64,000 nt of DNA from Dermacentor variabilis (GCF_050947875.1 NC_134568.1:261277615-261341614), one strand, 5' to 3'. Shown: positions 21,351 through 36,150, counted from the stretch's first letter. Notes: a model not told the origin generated them from the letters alone. Program-made: numbers and translations.

Positions 21351-21839
21351 TGAACTTTAGGCTATGTATCGCGTGCTTTCCATGCAGATTTCTGCAAATA
21401 CGTGCAGTCGCATCCTCATTTCTAGAAGAATACTCAAATCCAAATCTATTTTTAACGGTACATTTGAACATCCGATATGTTTCTGTTAGGCATCACCCCA
21501 GTGTTGAAGACCTAAGTGCGAAACATCATTGTGCAGCTCCATTTCCATACGCCTGAAAATGCACACGAACGATGTGCCCTAAACTATGCTTTTTCATTCA
21601 AAATCTCATCACCTACAAAACACCGTTTCAAAAATCATTTTCAAATGTGTGAGAGTATATTCGGCAGCGTTGGAACGTGCAAACTGCACAGTTCGAATTA
21701 CTCATTGTTTTCTTTATGCGAAAAAATTGTCACAGTTGCACCTCATAATCCTTGTGCCAGAATATATAAATTTCCTAATAGACAGTCATCTCTCGGGCGC
21801 TTATTGTTTGTGTATGCTTTGGCTGTGTCGCAATTGACT
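21351..21839. other. Unassigned sequence
   Basis: AT-rich, short frames on the plus strand (21344-21556, 21516-21845) without motifs. Confidence 0.3.
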
Positions 21840-24116
21840 TCCTGATTTCATCAATGGATTCAGAAGAGGCCGATCATCCATTGACGGTGTGATCGACCTA
21901 GTATCTTCTGTTCAACAGGAAAAGAGACGCCGTCGTCTGGTATGCGCAATATTTCTGGACATCAAAAGTGCCTACGACAACGTCTTCCACCATTCGATTC
22001 TTCAGGCGCTTGAGGATATTGGTGTTGGTGGCCGGATGTATGCATGGCTGCAGAGTTACCTCAGTGGCCGCACCATTTTCATGTCCACTTCGGATGGCGA
22101 GACTGATAGACATGAAGTTCGCAGGGGTGTTCCGCAGGGTGGTGTCCTTAGCCCAGTATTGTTCAATATGATACTGGTGGGCCTTGCAGACGAGCTACCT
22201 GAAACAGCGCGTATCAGTACGTACGCGGATGATATCTGTATTTGGTCATCCGGGGTCACACGTCCACAAGTGCGTGCAAGGCTTCAACGTGCGGTTACCA
22301 TAACGGCGAAGTACTTGCGCCGTAGAGGCCTGCAACTCTCAGCAACTAAGTGTGCAGTCATGGCATTTACGCGCAAATCGATGTCAAATTATCCAATTTT
22401 TGTCGACGGAACGGCGCTCCCTTTAGTCACCCACCACAGATTTCTTGGCGTGATAATAGACCGCAGTCTTTCTTGGACCAAACATGTTACTGCGCTTAGG
22501 GCTAAACTGACCAACTTCATACACGTTCTTCGTGTAATATCAGGACTGAGATGGGGCCCCTCTGAGCGAAGTTTGCTCCAAGTGTACCAGGCACTTTTTG
22601 TGGGCTACATACGCTACAGCATGCCTGTGTTATCTAACATGGGGTCATCTTGTATACGCACGCTGGAGAGCCTTCAGGCTCAAGCACTACGTATATGTCT
22701 TGGCTTACCACGCTGCACGTCAACTAAGGGCACAATGGCGGAAGCACGGGCTTGTCCTATCGCCATATACAGGTCTTGTGAACCTGTGCGAACATATCTT
22801 CGCCTGCTAACCAGACACTCCCACCATCCATTGTCAACGCTTCCAAGCATCAACCTTGACTGTGCTTTTTCTAAAGCTATTGCATGTCACGCAAGCATTG
22901 TACCTGCAAGATTCCAGGCAACCGACATCCCCGCGACACCTCCATGGACATTGCCAAGACCACTAGTGAGGCTTCAGATAGCCGGAATTAGGAAGAAATC
23001 TCACGTTTCCTGCATTGGCTTGAAGCAGCTCACCCTGTCCCATATATTTACTTTATATAGTGGGACTGTACAAGTATATACCGATGGTTCGGTCACGCCA
23101 TCTGCCACAACGGCCGCATTTGTCATCCCACAACTTGGAATTACTCAACGATTTCGATTAGACCACAAATCGACATCTACGGCTGCGGAACTTGCGGGAA
23201 TACGGGAGGCTGTCCGTTTTATGAGAACGCAGACACCCCATAAATGGACAATATTGTGCGATGCCAAATCAGCGCTACAGGCGCTAAAATACTTTTTAAA
23301 CAAAGGACCATACTATCTGCTCGTGCTGGAAATCGTCGAACTTTATCACAGTGCCGAGTTAAGTGGCCACGTGATCACCTTTCAATGGGTGCCTAGCCAT
23401 TGTGGTGTTTTTGGTAATGAACTCGCTGACAGTGAGGCAAGATCGGCCTCCTCTTCCTCTGCTGAAGTACGGATTGCCTACTCGCGACCTGACACCAACT
23501 CCATGATCAAGGCACTCATGCAGGACCTTACAAAGGCTTACAGAGCCCACTCTGATAACATTCACAGACGTCTACATTTGATTGACCCAGAAGGTAAATT
23601 CTGTTTGCCCCCGAAGCTTACGCGGAGCAAAACATCATTGCTACACAGGATTCGGCTCGGCGTTGCTTTCACCCGTCGCTACGCACACCTCATCGGCCAA
23701 TCGAACAGCCCTGATTGTGCACACTGCCAGATGCCCGAAACACTGCAACACGTACTGTGCGACTGCCCAGCATATATGCTGGAGCGAAGGACGTTAGACA
23801 ATTTCTTAGCCAGCGTTGGCAGGCAACTACTGTCGGAGGAAGCTATCCTCGGCCCATGGCCTGACACTGCAATTTCAATGCGTGCAACAAAAGTATTGTT
23901 GAAGTTCCTGCAGGACACCAAGCTCGACGAGCGGCTCTAGCAAGGCAACTGTCTCATGTACATAAGCACTCACCACTTCTCTTATCATCATCATCCATTC
24001 CAGTACTTTCACTCCCCTTCCCTCTTCCCCAGTGCAGAGTAGCAGACTAGAGCGCACTAGCTCAGGTCGACCTCTCTGTCTTTCCTATCAATAAATTCTA
24101 TTCATTCATTCATATT
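21838..24116 (+). mobile_element. LINE A copy 1 (I-superfamily LINE)
   Basis: Includes the open pol frame, a 3' UTR (23941-24095) with CCCAGTGCAGAGTAGCAGAC and GACCTCTCTGTCTTTCC, the AATAAA at about 24090, and an (ATTC)n tail ending near 24116. The tail differs from the (TC)n of the other copies. Confidence 0.8.
21841..23940 (+). CDS. LINE A copy 1 reverse transcriptase-RNase H polyprotein, 5'-truncated but open
   Basis: An uninterrupted frame of 700 codons with no ATG at its start: it opens inside the RT domain (INGFRRGRSSIDGVIDL), so the element is 5'-truncated. Numbering from the GTG at 21889, the RT motifs are LDIKSAYD (23-30), GVPQGGVLSPVLFN (80-93) and YADD (112-115), with both catalytic Asp present. 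RNase H follows with YTDG (D399), E434, D458 and the ELADSEA Asp (D514). A C-terminal CxxC-H-CxC motif lies at 610-626. RT plus RNase H plus terminal zinc motif fits the I superfamily. The copy lacks endonuclease and ORF1, so it cannot move alone, yet shows no stops, suggesting a young insertion. Confidence 0.85.
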   Translation, partial: PDFINGFRRGRSSIDGVIDLVSSVQQEKRRRRLVCAIFLDIKSAYDNVFHHSILQALEDIGVGGRMYAWLQSYLSGRTIFMSTSDGETDRHEVRRGVPQGGVLSPVLFNMILVGLADELPETARISTYADDICIWSSGVTRPQVRARLQRAVTITAKYLRRRGLQLSATKCAVMAFTRKSMSNYPIFVDGTALPLVTHHRFLGVIIDRSLSWTKHVTALRAKLTNFIHVLRVISGLRWGPSERSLLQVYQALFVGYIRYSMPVLSNMGSSCIRTLESLQAQALRICLGLPRCTSTKGTMAEARACPIAIYRSCEPVRTYLRLLTRHSHHPLSTLPSINLDCAFSKAIACHASIVPARFQATDIPATPPWTLPRPLVRLQIAGIRKKSHVSCIGLKQLTLSHIFTLYSGTVQVYTDGSVTPSATTAAFVIPQLGITQRFRLDHKSTSTAAELAGIREAVRFMRTQTPHKWTILCDAKSALQALKYFLNKGPYYLLVLEIVELYHSAELSGHVITFQWVPSHCGVFGNELADSEARSASSSSAEVRIAYSRPDTNSMIKALMQDLTKAYRAHSDNIHRRLHLIDPEGKFCLPPKLTRSKTSLLHRIRLGVAFTRRYAHLIGQSNSPDCAHCQMPETLQHVLCDCPAYMLERRTLDNFLASVGRQLLSEEAILGPWPDTAISMRATKVLLKFLQDTKLDERL

Positions 24117-25030
24117 TGCACCAGCTAGACATAAAATAGCCTTTCTTTCAAGTAATGTTTCGAAACAGTTGAAGCATTATTATTCATGTCTGTTTCACTA
24201 ATGCGACGTTTCGAGCAAGCGACAGTGGCCATTGAACATGAATGTGAACAGTGCGCTGGTTGAAATAGGTCTCTTGACCGTCTCTGTAGTCAAACAGTAT
24301 TGTGAGACAATTAAGTGGCTATGTTTTAGTTTTGTCGCCTTTGTACGATGACAAATACGCAAATTTTTGCTTTTGCTGTCGTAGATATAGGTGGCGCACG
24401 TCTTCGTTTGAAATTATTTGCATCTTTTGCTAAAATTTATGATGCTTATATTTTGGACGCCTAAAACCCTGTTTTGGCTGCCTATTTTTGGCGCTTAAAG
24501 CGCAATTTTTTAATGCCTAATAACCTGATTACGCACCCAAGACAAGCGCCTACGTAGACGAGGCCTGAGGTAGCAGCGGTCGGCAGAGAGCGTTCCCCTC
24601 ATCTAAGGCTGTGCGTTCCCTGCTGTACATGCATGTAAGACAATAAGAATGCGGAGCGACGATAGCAGCGTCCGACAGCTCAAACGATACAAGCGGGCCC
24701 CAGCTCAAGACCTGGGGCCCACTCTCTCGACGCCTGAAAGGCGAGTCCGCCTTGATGAGTAGTGTACTTGCGCTACGTTTCGGTTAGTTTTTGACGCGGC
24801 CGGGAGAAGAGAGTGGGCGCAGGAGAGGGGACGCAGGGGCCTCAAGTTCCGCTCTATAGGCCTCCTTAAAAAGAACGAAAGCAGAAGTCCGTGCGGGCAA
24901 AGAAAAAAAAAGAAGTAACTCACCGGAAATGATCGATTTGTTTTTCAGTCTTTCCGTCGTCTGGCTGCGACTTCCGGTAGAAGGGAAAAAAGAGAGGAGA
25001 GGGAGGAGGAAGTGAAGCACCCACATCGAC
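24117..25030. other. Unassigned sequence
   Basis: AT-rich to 24500, then more GC-rich. No recognisable gene or repeat end. Confidence 0.25.
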
Positions 25031-25042
25031 AGTTTGGTTGCT

Positions 25043-25252
25043 ATGGCTACCAGTATGGACACCACCAAGGAGCAAAACAACACGCCAAGAGTACCGAGCG
25101 AAACGGAAGACCGGCAGCCAGGCGGCAGGATGGCATGTGAGGGCGGCGGCACGCAGCTTTCCTCTCCGCTACCGAAGGGTTGCCTTCCGGGCTGCGGTCA
25201 GCCGCGGGACGGGGTGCCGAGGCGCTTCACTTTGGCCGCCACCGCCCCATGA
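25043..25252 (+). CDS. Unrecognised short ORF in a GC-rich, CpG-rich island
   Basis: From the ATG at 25043 the frame gives about 69 residues, starting MATSMDTTKEQNNTPRVPSE, rich in Gly, Pro and charged residues, with no known domain. The surrounding 25030-25700 is CpG-rich, as at promoters or first exons. It could be the first coding exon of a host gene or a chance frame. No splice donor is obvious before the stop. Confidence 0.2.
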   Translation: MATSMDTTKEQNNTPRVPSETEDRQPGGRMACEGGGTQLSSPLPKGCLPGCGQPRDGVPRRFTLAATAP

Positions 25253-27719
25253 AAAATGGACGCGCAGAAACGCAGAAACTGTGTCTGAAAATGGCTAGGC
25301 ATGGTGCGCGGATTCGCACCAGGCGTTCAAGATTGATCCTCCGCGACCTGCCATTTGGAGGTGACAAAACTGAGCGGAACAGATAAGATGAACCACGAGG
25401 CAGTGCAGATTTCGACTCGATCAACAGGTGGTGGAAGCGGTCTGCCAGAATAGGGACGGTAACTTCAAATGTCACTCTTGCGCTGGATAGCTCCGTAGCC
25501 AGCTGCGTACTGGTCGTGAAATTGCGGACTCTACGTGTGGTCGAACGACCGGTTGCCGCCCCGCGACCATGACCGCGCTCCCTCCTCTCACTCCGACCGG
25601 GTAGCGGAGAGCAGCGAGCGATCCACAGCCTCACGTGTCGGACACGCCATGCGCGTGAGCCTATCCCGAGTACTCGGTCGAGACGTTGTGCAAAGCTTAG
25701 ATATCTTATTCAGCGCCCATTCCGCAAGTTTATGCGCAGGGCGTCATGGGTTGGCTTAAGAGACGCAAAGGTTAGAACAGCAAAAATGTCTCCACGATAA
25801 TCTCCGAAGATTACTATTATTTCTTTTTTTTTTCACGTTCGCGCTAGCAAGCACAGATCTGCGCGTAGTTATTTTGTTTGTTGCCTTGAGTCACGACGCC
25901 CAGAGCGTATTTCTTCGCCGCCAAAGTAATGCACGTTCTGTTTGCGTTCAGCGCGGTAATGAGAATCGGTGGTAATCCCAATGTCACGGCGTCTGGCGCT
26001 GGCAGGCATGTTTGCGGTACAGCTAAGCTGCTACACTTTCGACCTTAATCCTTAATTCCGAGCTGGAGCCTTGTGTAGGCACGTGCACGAAAAATAACAC
26101 TAAATCTCGTAATGTATTTTGCCGGCGGATAGATGACGCCAGCGAATGGAGGTGGCAGTCATTTGCAACTGCGCAAAATGCACAAACGCGGCGAGGAAAA
26201 AAGCCATTGCATGCACGCCTGCATCACATCGTCACATCACAGCATTTCGATTAATTCTGTCATGCCAGCCTATTTGTAAACAAAGAAAAGAAATCGTACA
26301 TGCAAGACCTCAGCCACACGTATAGGTGACGAAGCATCACGATATACTTCAAGCTGCAGACGCACCAAACTGCGGAGTCAACGGCAAGCTTCCACGCATA
26401 AATGAATATTTTACGCCGCGCATGGGTAAAGGAACGGACACTGAAAAAGCAGTGATGGCTTGTCTTAGCCATGTCGACGTAAAATCACTACTTACTTGTC
26501 GTAATGCATGCTTGCAGTCAAACCATTTTCTTTGCGAATCACAACGTGTTCGACATGTTTCCGCCCCTTTCGGTCTAAGATGGAAAAACATCGATATTTC
26601 GTCGTTCAACTTGTGCAGTCCAATTCGTGTGGCGCAGAGGCGTCATTATGGCCGCGGTGAATCTGTTCTGCTGAGTGTTCATTTATCCAGAAAAATTGCC
26701 GCAACGATCGCTATTTCTGACTTCGCAGCGTCCTAAGCGCATGCTAAGTATACTGTAATAAGGAGGCCCTCCAACTATAATAACGTGTGGTGTGCGCAAC
26801 ATGATTGACAGGTAGGCAAATTTTAATACGTTGAAAGCGGACGGAAGTTACGCTCATGGTAAAGCTTTCATTTCGACTGATTTTGTGTGTGCGTGTTTAC
26901 GTGTGCGCGCGCGTTAATACCAATTACGTTTGCTGCTGTGTATACGTGATTCCAGCTCTTCAATGTGCAGTAGAAGGCCGGAAAATCTTACTGCTCACAC
27001 AGATGAGTAAATATTAATTTCTTTTATCGCAGGAACTGTAGCAATGCATGCGGAAAAGTGATAACTCACGACAAGAAGTGTGTAATTTAATGGGATGAAT
27101 CCAGGTGGCACCGGTTTGCTGTCACAAACAGATGGCGTCCGTTTGTTGCTGGTAGAAAGCCCACCTGTAAATTGGAACTATATATATAGGACAATGTTTG
27201 CCATTCTCCCATCAGCTTCTCGTTACACATCCGCATTTTACTCACAGAGCCGCTAAACCACTCCAGAGAACGAAAGTGCCATTCGGCTACAACTGCACAA
27301 AGTGTACAAAGGTTGCATTGAAGGAAACCAATCGGCTTTCGGCTCGAGCCTTTTCGCAGAAACAAGCAACCGCTACCGCCGTCGGCCCAAAGGGACAAGT
27401 TACTTTGCGCTGTGACAGGCCGGCTTCGAGCAGCAGTGCCACGAAGTCAACAAGCTGTTATTCTCGTTGTGACCCTTCCCAATAGAAGTTGTTCCATATT
27501 CGCAACAACAAAAGCCTGTACAATTCCTTTTGCCGTTCATCAACAGACTACGGCCGTATTCAGCGTGACTTTACTTTTCGAGCCCCGACCGATTGATTGA
27601 ACGTACGCGCCACTTCCTCTCACTGCCACTCCGCTGAGCACGAGGCAAGAAGAATGGAGACGATAGGAAACAGTAACTAAGGCCCACGACAGCAAGTTAC
27701 TACGAGCCTGTTCTGAACG
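25253..27719. other. Unassigned sequence
   Basis: GC-rich to about 25760, then ordinary. Competing 60-135-codon frames on both strands at 25227-25634, 26326-26736 and 27087-27485 have no motifs. A minus-strand stretch near 25290-25345 contains GGTGCGAATCCGC, a B-box-like word, without other tRNA features. Confidence 0.25.
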
Positions 27720-27990
27720 AGACGGAAAGAAACCGAGGTGCTCGATTGCCAATTGCCTTCACAAAAAAAAAAGTCCACGTAGACGTGACGCCTGCGGCAG
27801 AATGGATGTTCCACATCCGCCGCCAAGGTCGTGAGTGGTTGCGCTGACTAACACTCACAGGGTTAGTTTAGTAGTAAAACATAAATACCCAAGAAGGGGG
27901 ATGGGAAAACAGCGCCGCGGTAGCTCAAATGGCAATCGCACGCGGAATTGCCGAATCGAAGTCAGCCAGTACCTTAAGCATAGCTTTTTG
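27720..27990 (+). mobile_element. SINE2-type tRNA-like repeat, decayed fragment
   Basis: Leader GTAGTAAAACATAAATACCC and GGATGGGAAAAC followed by GCCGCGGTAGCTCAAATGG (27915-27935) match the SINE2 copies at 29341 and 42188. The tRNA-like part decays after the A box. Confidence 0.55.
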
Positions 27991-28270
27991 CTAGAAACTT
28001 TGTGCCGGGCACCAGTATATAGAGAAATACGGACTGAAAATTTGCTGCGAAAAGCATTGCTGTTCCAAGAGACAATATTGTAGCTCTGCTGTTATTAAGT
28101 GACCTCTAGAAGTAGGAGACTCAAAGTTAGGGGACGCTATTAGTCAAGCGTAAAAAAAAAAGGAATAACGGAAAGGGGGCACAAAAAAGCGCCGCAGCGG
28201 GCAACGCCATCAGCCGCGCCGCCGCCGACGAAGACAGCCACGCGAACGGCCATCGCGAGCGAACGTTCGA

Positions 28271-29189
<919 letters not shown>

Positions 29190-29600
29190 TGTTTAGGTAT
29201 TTATATGTTTTACTACTAGAACTAACCCTGGGAGTGTTAGCCAGCGCCACCATTCACAAACCTTGGTGGCGGATGCATCCTTTAAACCGCAGGCCTCACG
29301 AGTACGTGATTTTTTTTTTTTTGGGGTGAACACAACTGGCCAATAGACCATAAATCATAAAACATAAATATCCAAGAAAGTGGATGGGAAAACGGCGCCG
29401 CGGTAGCTCAATTGGCAGAGCATCGCACGCGTAATGCGGAAACGTGGGATCGTTCCCCACCGGCGGAAAGTTTATTCAGCCACTTTCATTTCCATTAAAT
29501 TATCATTTATTTAATTCAATTAGTAACTACAAGTAATTTCCCCTATGTTTTCCTCGGTGTCATTGTTTGTTGGCTTCTTGCGATATGATCAAATGCATTC
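29190..29600 (+). mobile_element. SINE2-type tRNA-like repeat with inverted leader copy
   Basis: The tRNA-like part (29397-29467) keeps GCCGCGGTAGCTCAATTGG, an anticodon-like stem TCGCA/TGCGG and GTGGGATCGTTCCCCAC. Downstream is the shared body with AAGTAATTTCCCCTATGTTT and TGTTTGTTGGCTTCT. Upstream, 29190-29280 is the reverse complement of the leader seen in direct orientation at 27800-27890 (GTGTTAGCCAGCGCCACCAT, GTATTTATATGTTTTACTAC), so leader sequence flanks the head in inverted orientation. Confidence 0.6.
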
Positions 29601-30913
<1,313 letters not shown>

Positions 30914-32230
30914 GAAACTACAGGGAACGGTGCGTCCAAGTGCTTGGACTTTCCTTGAGGGTGCTCGTATTCAAATGCGTTCGCATTCCTTGACTATGTT
31001 TGTATCCTAATTCATTTTTGTCGTTTAGTTGTATCTTCCAATACGGAGCACGTATTGCCGGCATGACGCAAGATGTTTTTGTTTTCCCTTTATTTGCACT
31101 CAAGCTGCGGAAATTGGAAAACCGTATTAGGCTGCTGGGGTCTCGTTTGTGGTTGCACTGCCTCGAGTATGCCCGCCGCTCTCGGAAAAGACAGCAGACG
31201 CGAGGTGATGTATTGACTAGCCCGTCTCCGGAGAGCTGCAACGCCGCAATTGCGAAACCAGATGCTTCTCTCAGCAGAAAGCTGGTCGTATGCTGAAAGC
31301 GAAAAATGTCACGCCGACATGAGATGCAGCGCGAAAAACGACCACCGTCGTTCCGTGCGCCGGAAACCGTTCGTCTATTGGCGACACAGTGCGTCAACTG
31401 GCGCAAGTGCCGAAGCAATCGTGTACGTTTTTGATCCATCTCTCGCAGTTTGAGCGAGCGCTGTGTGCTTCGTTTCTTGTCGTCGCTCTTTGTGCTAGGT
31501 GGGCCATTTATTTTCAACGACGTTGGCTGTCACTGGCTGGCTGGCTGAAAAAGGCCTTGTCTCTCGCACAAAAATGGCGGAACGAACACGCCAATGCTCG
31601 AAAGGTGCTCATCGGGCAAACAACGCGGAGTTTTACGTAAATTAACTTGCGTTATAGGTTTAAGAAGCAAAAGCAACACACAGGTATATGACTATGAAAG
31701 ACGTCTCTGTGTTAATTTCGACCAGGTGGGTTACTTAAACGTGTATCCAAAGCAAATCATTAGAGTGCTCTTCCAGTGCGGGCTACCACACTGCAAAATG
31801 CCAGCATGCTTAACTGGAACGCAGATTATAAATACGCACAATATGATTTCATGTTGCATGCCGAATTGCTTCGTTGTGAATTAATTGATTTTCTTGCCTG
31901 CCGTGCTACGATGGACAACTCAATATCTCTAAACTCATGTTTACAGCAGCGCACTCGGAATGCAGCGCGGATACAATGTTGCTTCCTTCGGGACAACCTA
32001 GGCTTGAACTACTTGTATTCTTCCTCCGACAAAGAAGAGAAGAATATATTTGAAATACAATAATTTGGCGGTAGTAGAAGAATTAACGCGATGGGAGCCG
32101 CAAGTCTAGCAGGCCAGTGGTACAGTCGATGAGAAAAACGTTTTCAAAGTCAGTACAAGCAGTGCACACGACGAAATATCCCTGAATGACGTAAATAAGT
32201 CCCTTTTCAAAATTATGGGGCGTTCAGGTG
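30914..32230. other. Unassigned sequence
   Basis: A 199-codon minus-strand frame (30918-31517) overlaps shorter plus-strand frames and has no recognised domain. No repeat family identified. Confidence 0.25.
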
Positions 32231-32234
32231 CACC

Positions 32235-32423
32235 GTGGCGCTCCAGAGGCACCTGGTGTGCATGCAGTACACGGATGCACCGGGGGCACTGTGGCTCCGC
32301 GACCTCCGTTCTCTCTGCTACACCGCCGACCTTGGCCCAAAGCTGGCTTTGCGCCGTGGTGCTCATAATTTGTCTACCGCGAAGCAAATCTCTGTGCTCG
32401 TTGAGGCCGCAGCCCCCGCGTGA
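32235..32423 (+). other. Exon-like GC-rich open segment, unrecognised
   Basis: The frame starting at GTG 32235 reads VALQRHLVCMQYTDAPGALW, then LRDLRSLCYTADLGPK, with GC-rich third positions and a globular-looking composition. It is preceded by GCGTTCAG, a weak acceptor. It could be an exon of a host gene or chance. I do not recognise the protein. Confidence 0.2.
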
Positions 32424-35048
32424 GAAAGCGCGGGGAGGCCCTTGAAGGGGCGCCAAGAAAGCGATCGCGCACGTCACCGCTCAGGCACGGTTGCTTATTT
32501 CGTCCCCGAGCCGACGAGCACTGCAGGTCGCGCTCCGCACGGGGCCGCCGGGCCAGCGCTCTCACGGCATGACGGCCGGCCGCGGGGCGGACTGACGGAG
32601 TCCCCTGGAACCACTGTTCTGCCACCCGTTCCGGCAAACGTCGATTCGCTCGAAACCGGCCTTCGCGTCGCTACCTCCCTCAAAACGTTTACGTGCGTGG
32701 CCGTTGTGCCCGCGCAGACTCTGGCGCGCTCAGGCTCCGCGAATCGCGCGCTCGTCGGTCGCTCGACAAAGCGTCTCACTTGTCCGGAGAATGCGTCCTC
32801 GTGCCGTGGAAAACGACGTAGCCTCAGCCCTTGTACAATGTTATGATTGACGGCCTGGCGTCACGAACGTGGGCGTGCGCTGCTCGTGCGTTGATGAGCG
32901 GGAGAAAAATAAAGACGACGTATGAAACGCTTCGCTGAGGCCCAAGCTGCTCTGCTGTGCCAACGGTCTTGGCCAGGTCTGCGCAGCATACCTGCCACCG
33001 ATGAAGAGGGCGAAGAAACAGACGCGCTTTCTCGCAGCACCGCCAAGTACAGTTGTGCGGCTTTCTTTTTCTCCTGAAAGCCCCGAGTACATAGCCAAGG
33101 CGAAAAACAGTGCACCCTAAATAGAGGGGTGAAGCGCGCGGTCTCCTCTTCACGGTAGCTCCGGCGGGCGTTTGAGTCGGTTGCCTCGATCCGGCGGTTT
33201 CTTGGCGCCGAAGCGTCAGCTTGCTGATTATTTCCCCTTTTCTTCCCTGTATTTCACTTCGAGGAAGGCTTTCTTTGAGTTGTACTCGACGAACAGTGAC
33301 ACTGCCTCGGTTGCCGTAACAGTGTCTACGTAAAGCACTTCGAAAATTTGCCGGATAATCCACGTGAAGCGCCAGAGGCACGTTTCGCGAAGTCATAAAC
33401 TAATTCTTTTCAATTCGTCTGCCTGCGGGCATATCTTGCTAAAAACGAAAAAGAAAATGGGCTTCGCCACAATAAGAGGAATCATACGGAAAAGCCAACT
33501 TCACTTTCTTTTTTTTTTCTATTTGTTTTACTTCTCTCTCTCTCCTTTTTTTTTTTTTACGGACTTTAGACGCCGTAGTGAAAGTATTTAGGTGCGTGCG
33601 TATGACAATGCTGCCCAACTGCAAACGACGTTATAAATAAATGAGTAAGGCGAGTCATCGGATATATTTATACACAAAATGCACAATTGATAGGACAAAG
33701 CGGAACATAGCAACACTAAGATTACTTCGAGGGAGAGAATATAATGTTTGTCATTAATATTAATCGCCCAGCAGTCGTTACGCCTGCGGTGCGTCAGAAA
33801 TTTCCTCCACACGCACCGTCACACAGCTCTGAGTAAATCACGACCGCGCTGGCAAACGCGAACGCCGTGACAATGCACTCGCTTCCTGTGACACTTGAGC
33901 TTGTCCTCGGAAGTTCATGCACAGTTGCGAGGTTGTCTCAGTAGATATCGAGACACTGTAGCGCACGAGCGGCTGTCATCCTCTGGCTTATGAGTTACCG
34001 ACAGAATTGGTGTAGCGTGGCCCAATGGTTAATTAAAGTTTCCCAATGTGTAGGGCCCAGTTTCACACGCGCCACAAGTTTTAATTATTCCTACAATGTT
34101 ACGAGGTCGTCGCTGCAACGGACGACTCTGCCGTGATCGGCCCGGCTTGATTCTGTATAACTAGTGAGTGAATAACTGCCCAACTAGTGAGTGCAGTTGT
34201 TAAGGTGGTGATACGCAGCTGGGATGCAGTCTTAGTACGATCCATTTCACACTTAATTATTTCACACTCTCGCACATTATTCTTGAAAGTCGCGACAGCT
34301 ATCAGCCTAACTCGCTTACTTTCCTTTTGGCATTTCTCAAAGAAGAAACAGAAAAGAAGCACCAGTGAAGCAACAAAGAAACAAAGAAGCATCAGTAACT
34401 GCGTTAATGACAAGGTTTACTTATAAACAGCGAAGTAGCTATGAGCCTGGGAAAAAAGAAGTCGAAGTATAGAACAATGAAAATGAGCAAGCGAGGTCAC
34501 TTTGCTTCCGAGTCCTCTAAAAATTTCTTCGAAGGCGATTTCTTTTTCGCGGTGGTACAGTGTGACGGCGTTAAACCAAATGACAAACGAACTCGGCGTA
34601 CGACCCTCCAAAGTGCGCCCGAAAAGAGAAGGCGGCGCGCAGAGCACGCAGCACTCGAGGGGTGGGCGGCGCACCGCGGTTATCAAACACGCGACGAGAG
34701 AGCGCGAAGCCTGTCAGCGTGAAGGCGCGGCCGCGCTCAGGGTGCTTATGCATTGACGCCCGGCAACGTCGGTTGCTTTCGCTTTCTTCGCTGGCTCACT
34801 TGTTTTCTATCAGGTATTCCTTTCTGGGCTCTAAGTCTGCGCCCACGTAGTTAAGCGACACGTAAGAGCTGTCACTGTACCGTGTTGTCAAGGGCCCCTA
34901 ATGCCACTCTCTTGGTTCCTGCCGGCCGGCATCACCTCGGGCTTCTTCTACGCTGCGGAGAGAAAGGATTGCCCTCACATGTTTTTTTCTTTCCCCTGCA
35001 ACAAGCGGGTAGGGGCGCGTTCGTTTGCTGTCAAGGTGGCTATCCCTG

Positions 35049-35050
<2 letters not shown>
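32424..35050. other. Unassigned; GC-rich block then AT-rich
   Basis: 32424-33300 is GC- and CpG-rich with overlapping frames on both strands and no motifs. 33500-33565 holds pyrimidine and T runs. 33990-34085 contains a weak tRNA-like pattern (GCGTGGCCCAATGGTTAAT ... CAGTTTCACACGC). The basic 93-codon frame at 34441-34722 is unrecognised. Confidence 0.25.
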
Positions 35051-35128
<78 letters not shown>

Positions 35129-35170
35129 ACGCACACGCACACGCGCACGCACGCACGCACGCACGCACGC
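35051..35170. repeat. (CA)n microsatellite with CGCA end
   Basis: About 120 bp of CA units turning to CGCA at the right end. Confidence 0.97.
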
Positions 35171-36150
35171 AACTCAGCTTTAAGAGGCCCAGCGAAATCG
35201 AAGGAAAAAAAAACAGAAGAAAGAAAACTGCTCATCCGGAGTGATTTGCTTACTCACAAAGCACCCACGCTTTTCGCACATGACCAATGTCTCGTGAGGG
35301 GAATAGGTAGGATGCCAATTAGACTGCTCTCCCGCAGCCAACAGTTTGCCCGGGGAAAAAATACTTGCTGCCAACGTTTGCTACAGTACCACGAAGTGAA
35401 AGTTTGGAATTTGGTGCCACGGGAAATACAAATGCATTCATTTTAAAACAATTTTATTTCTCAAAGACTGCGTAAGTTACCATTGTATAAGAAGATAATA
35501 GATTTATGATAAGGGAAAATAAATTGCTCTTCAACGTTTTATGGTGGTGCATGTTTCTCGCTTTTATGTATAGCCATTCTTTTTTGTTTCTTTTGTATTA
35601 GCGTTATGATGACTTACGTGCAAAAGGCGTTGTCTTTGTTTCAGGTCATTGAGAAGTTGTTGGCACTTACGTACAGTATACATTGATTTAATGCGTTTTA
35701 ACTTGCATGACCCAATGCTTTCGTTTGCTTTTGCTTCTGGAAATGCCGTGTGTCCCAGCTAACGTTAATCAAGCCGTTCAACGAAAAAAAATATTACAAA
35801 AAAAGACACTCTGCAAGATACGTCTATAAGAGCTAAGATGTTAGTTTGTCAGCGTTCTGACAACCGAACACTGCAGGTCTTAAAATAGCGTCGTGTACCG
35901 TGTTTCTAAAATAATTTTTTTTTCACGTTGAGCGGCTTCACTAACATTAGCTGGGACACACGGAATTTCCACAAGCAAAAACAAACAAAAGCATCCACGG
36001 TTATGCAAGTTAAAACACATGAAATTGTATACATGTATACGTGTACTGTATGTAAGTGCTGCATATACTGTATGAGTGGCGCTGGCCAGGAATCCCAGCG
36101 GCTAGATATAGTAAGCATAACTACCTAAGTTATTGGACGGATTGTTGATA
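35171..36150. other. Unassigned AT-rich sequence
   Basis: No gene or repeat border recognised. Confidence 0.3.

Noticed and set aside
29397..29467. Functional tRNA genes at 29.4, 36.2 and 42.2 kb
   Set aside because: Broken stems or G at the invariant U33, and repeat-family context; these are SINE heads.
30918..31517. 199-codon minus-strand ORF as a host gene
   Set aside because: No domain, low-complexity start and overlapping opposite-strand frames; nothing supports coding.
33990..34085. Another tRNA-derived SINE
   Set aside because: Only faint A- and B-box-like words; no shared body or tail with the other families.
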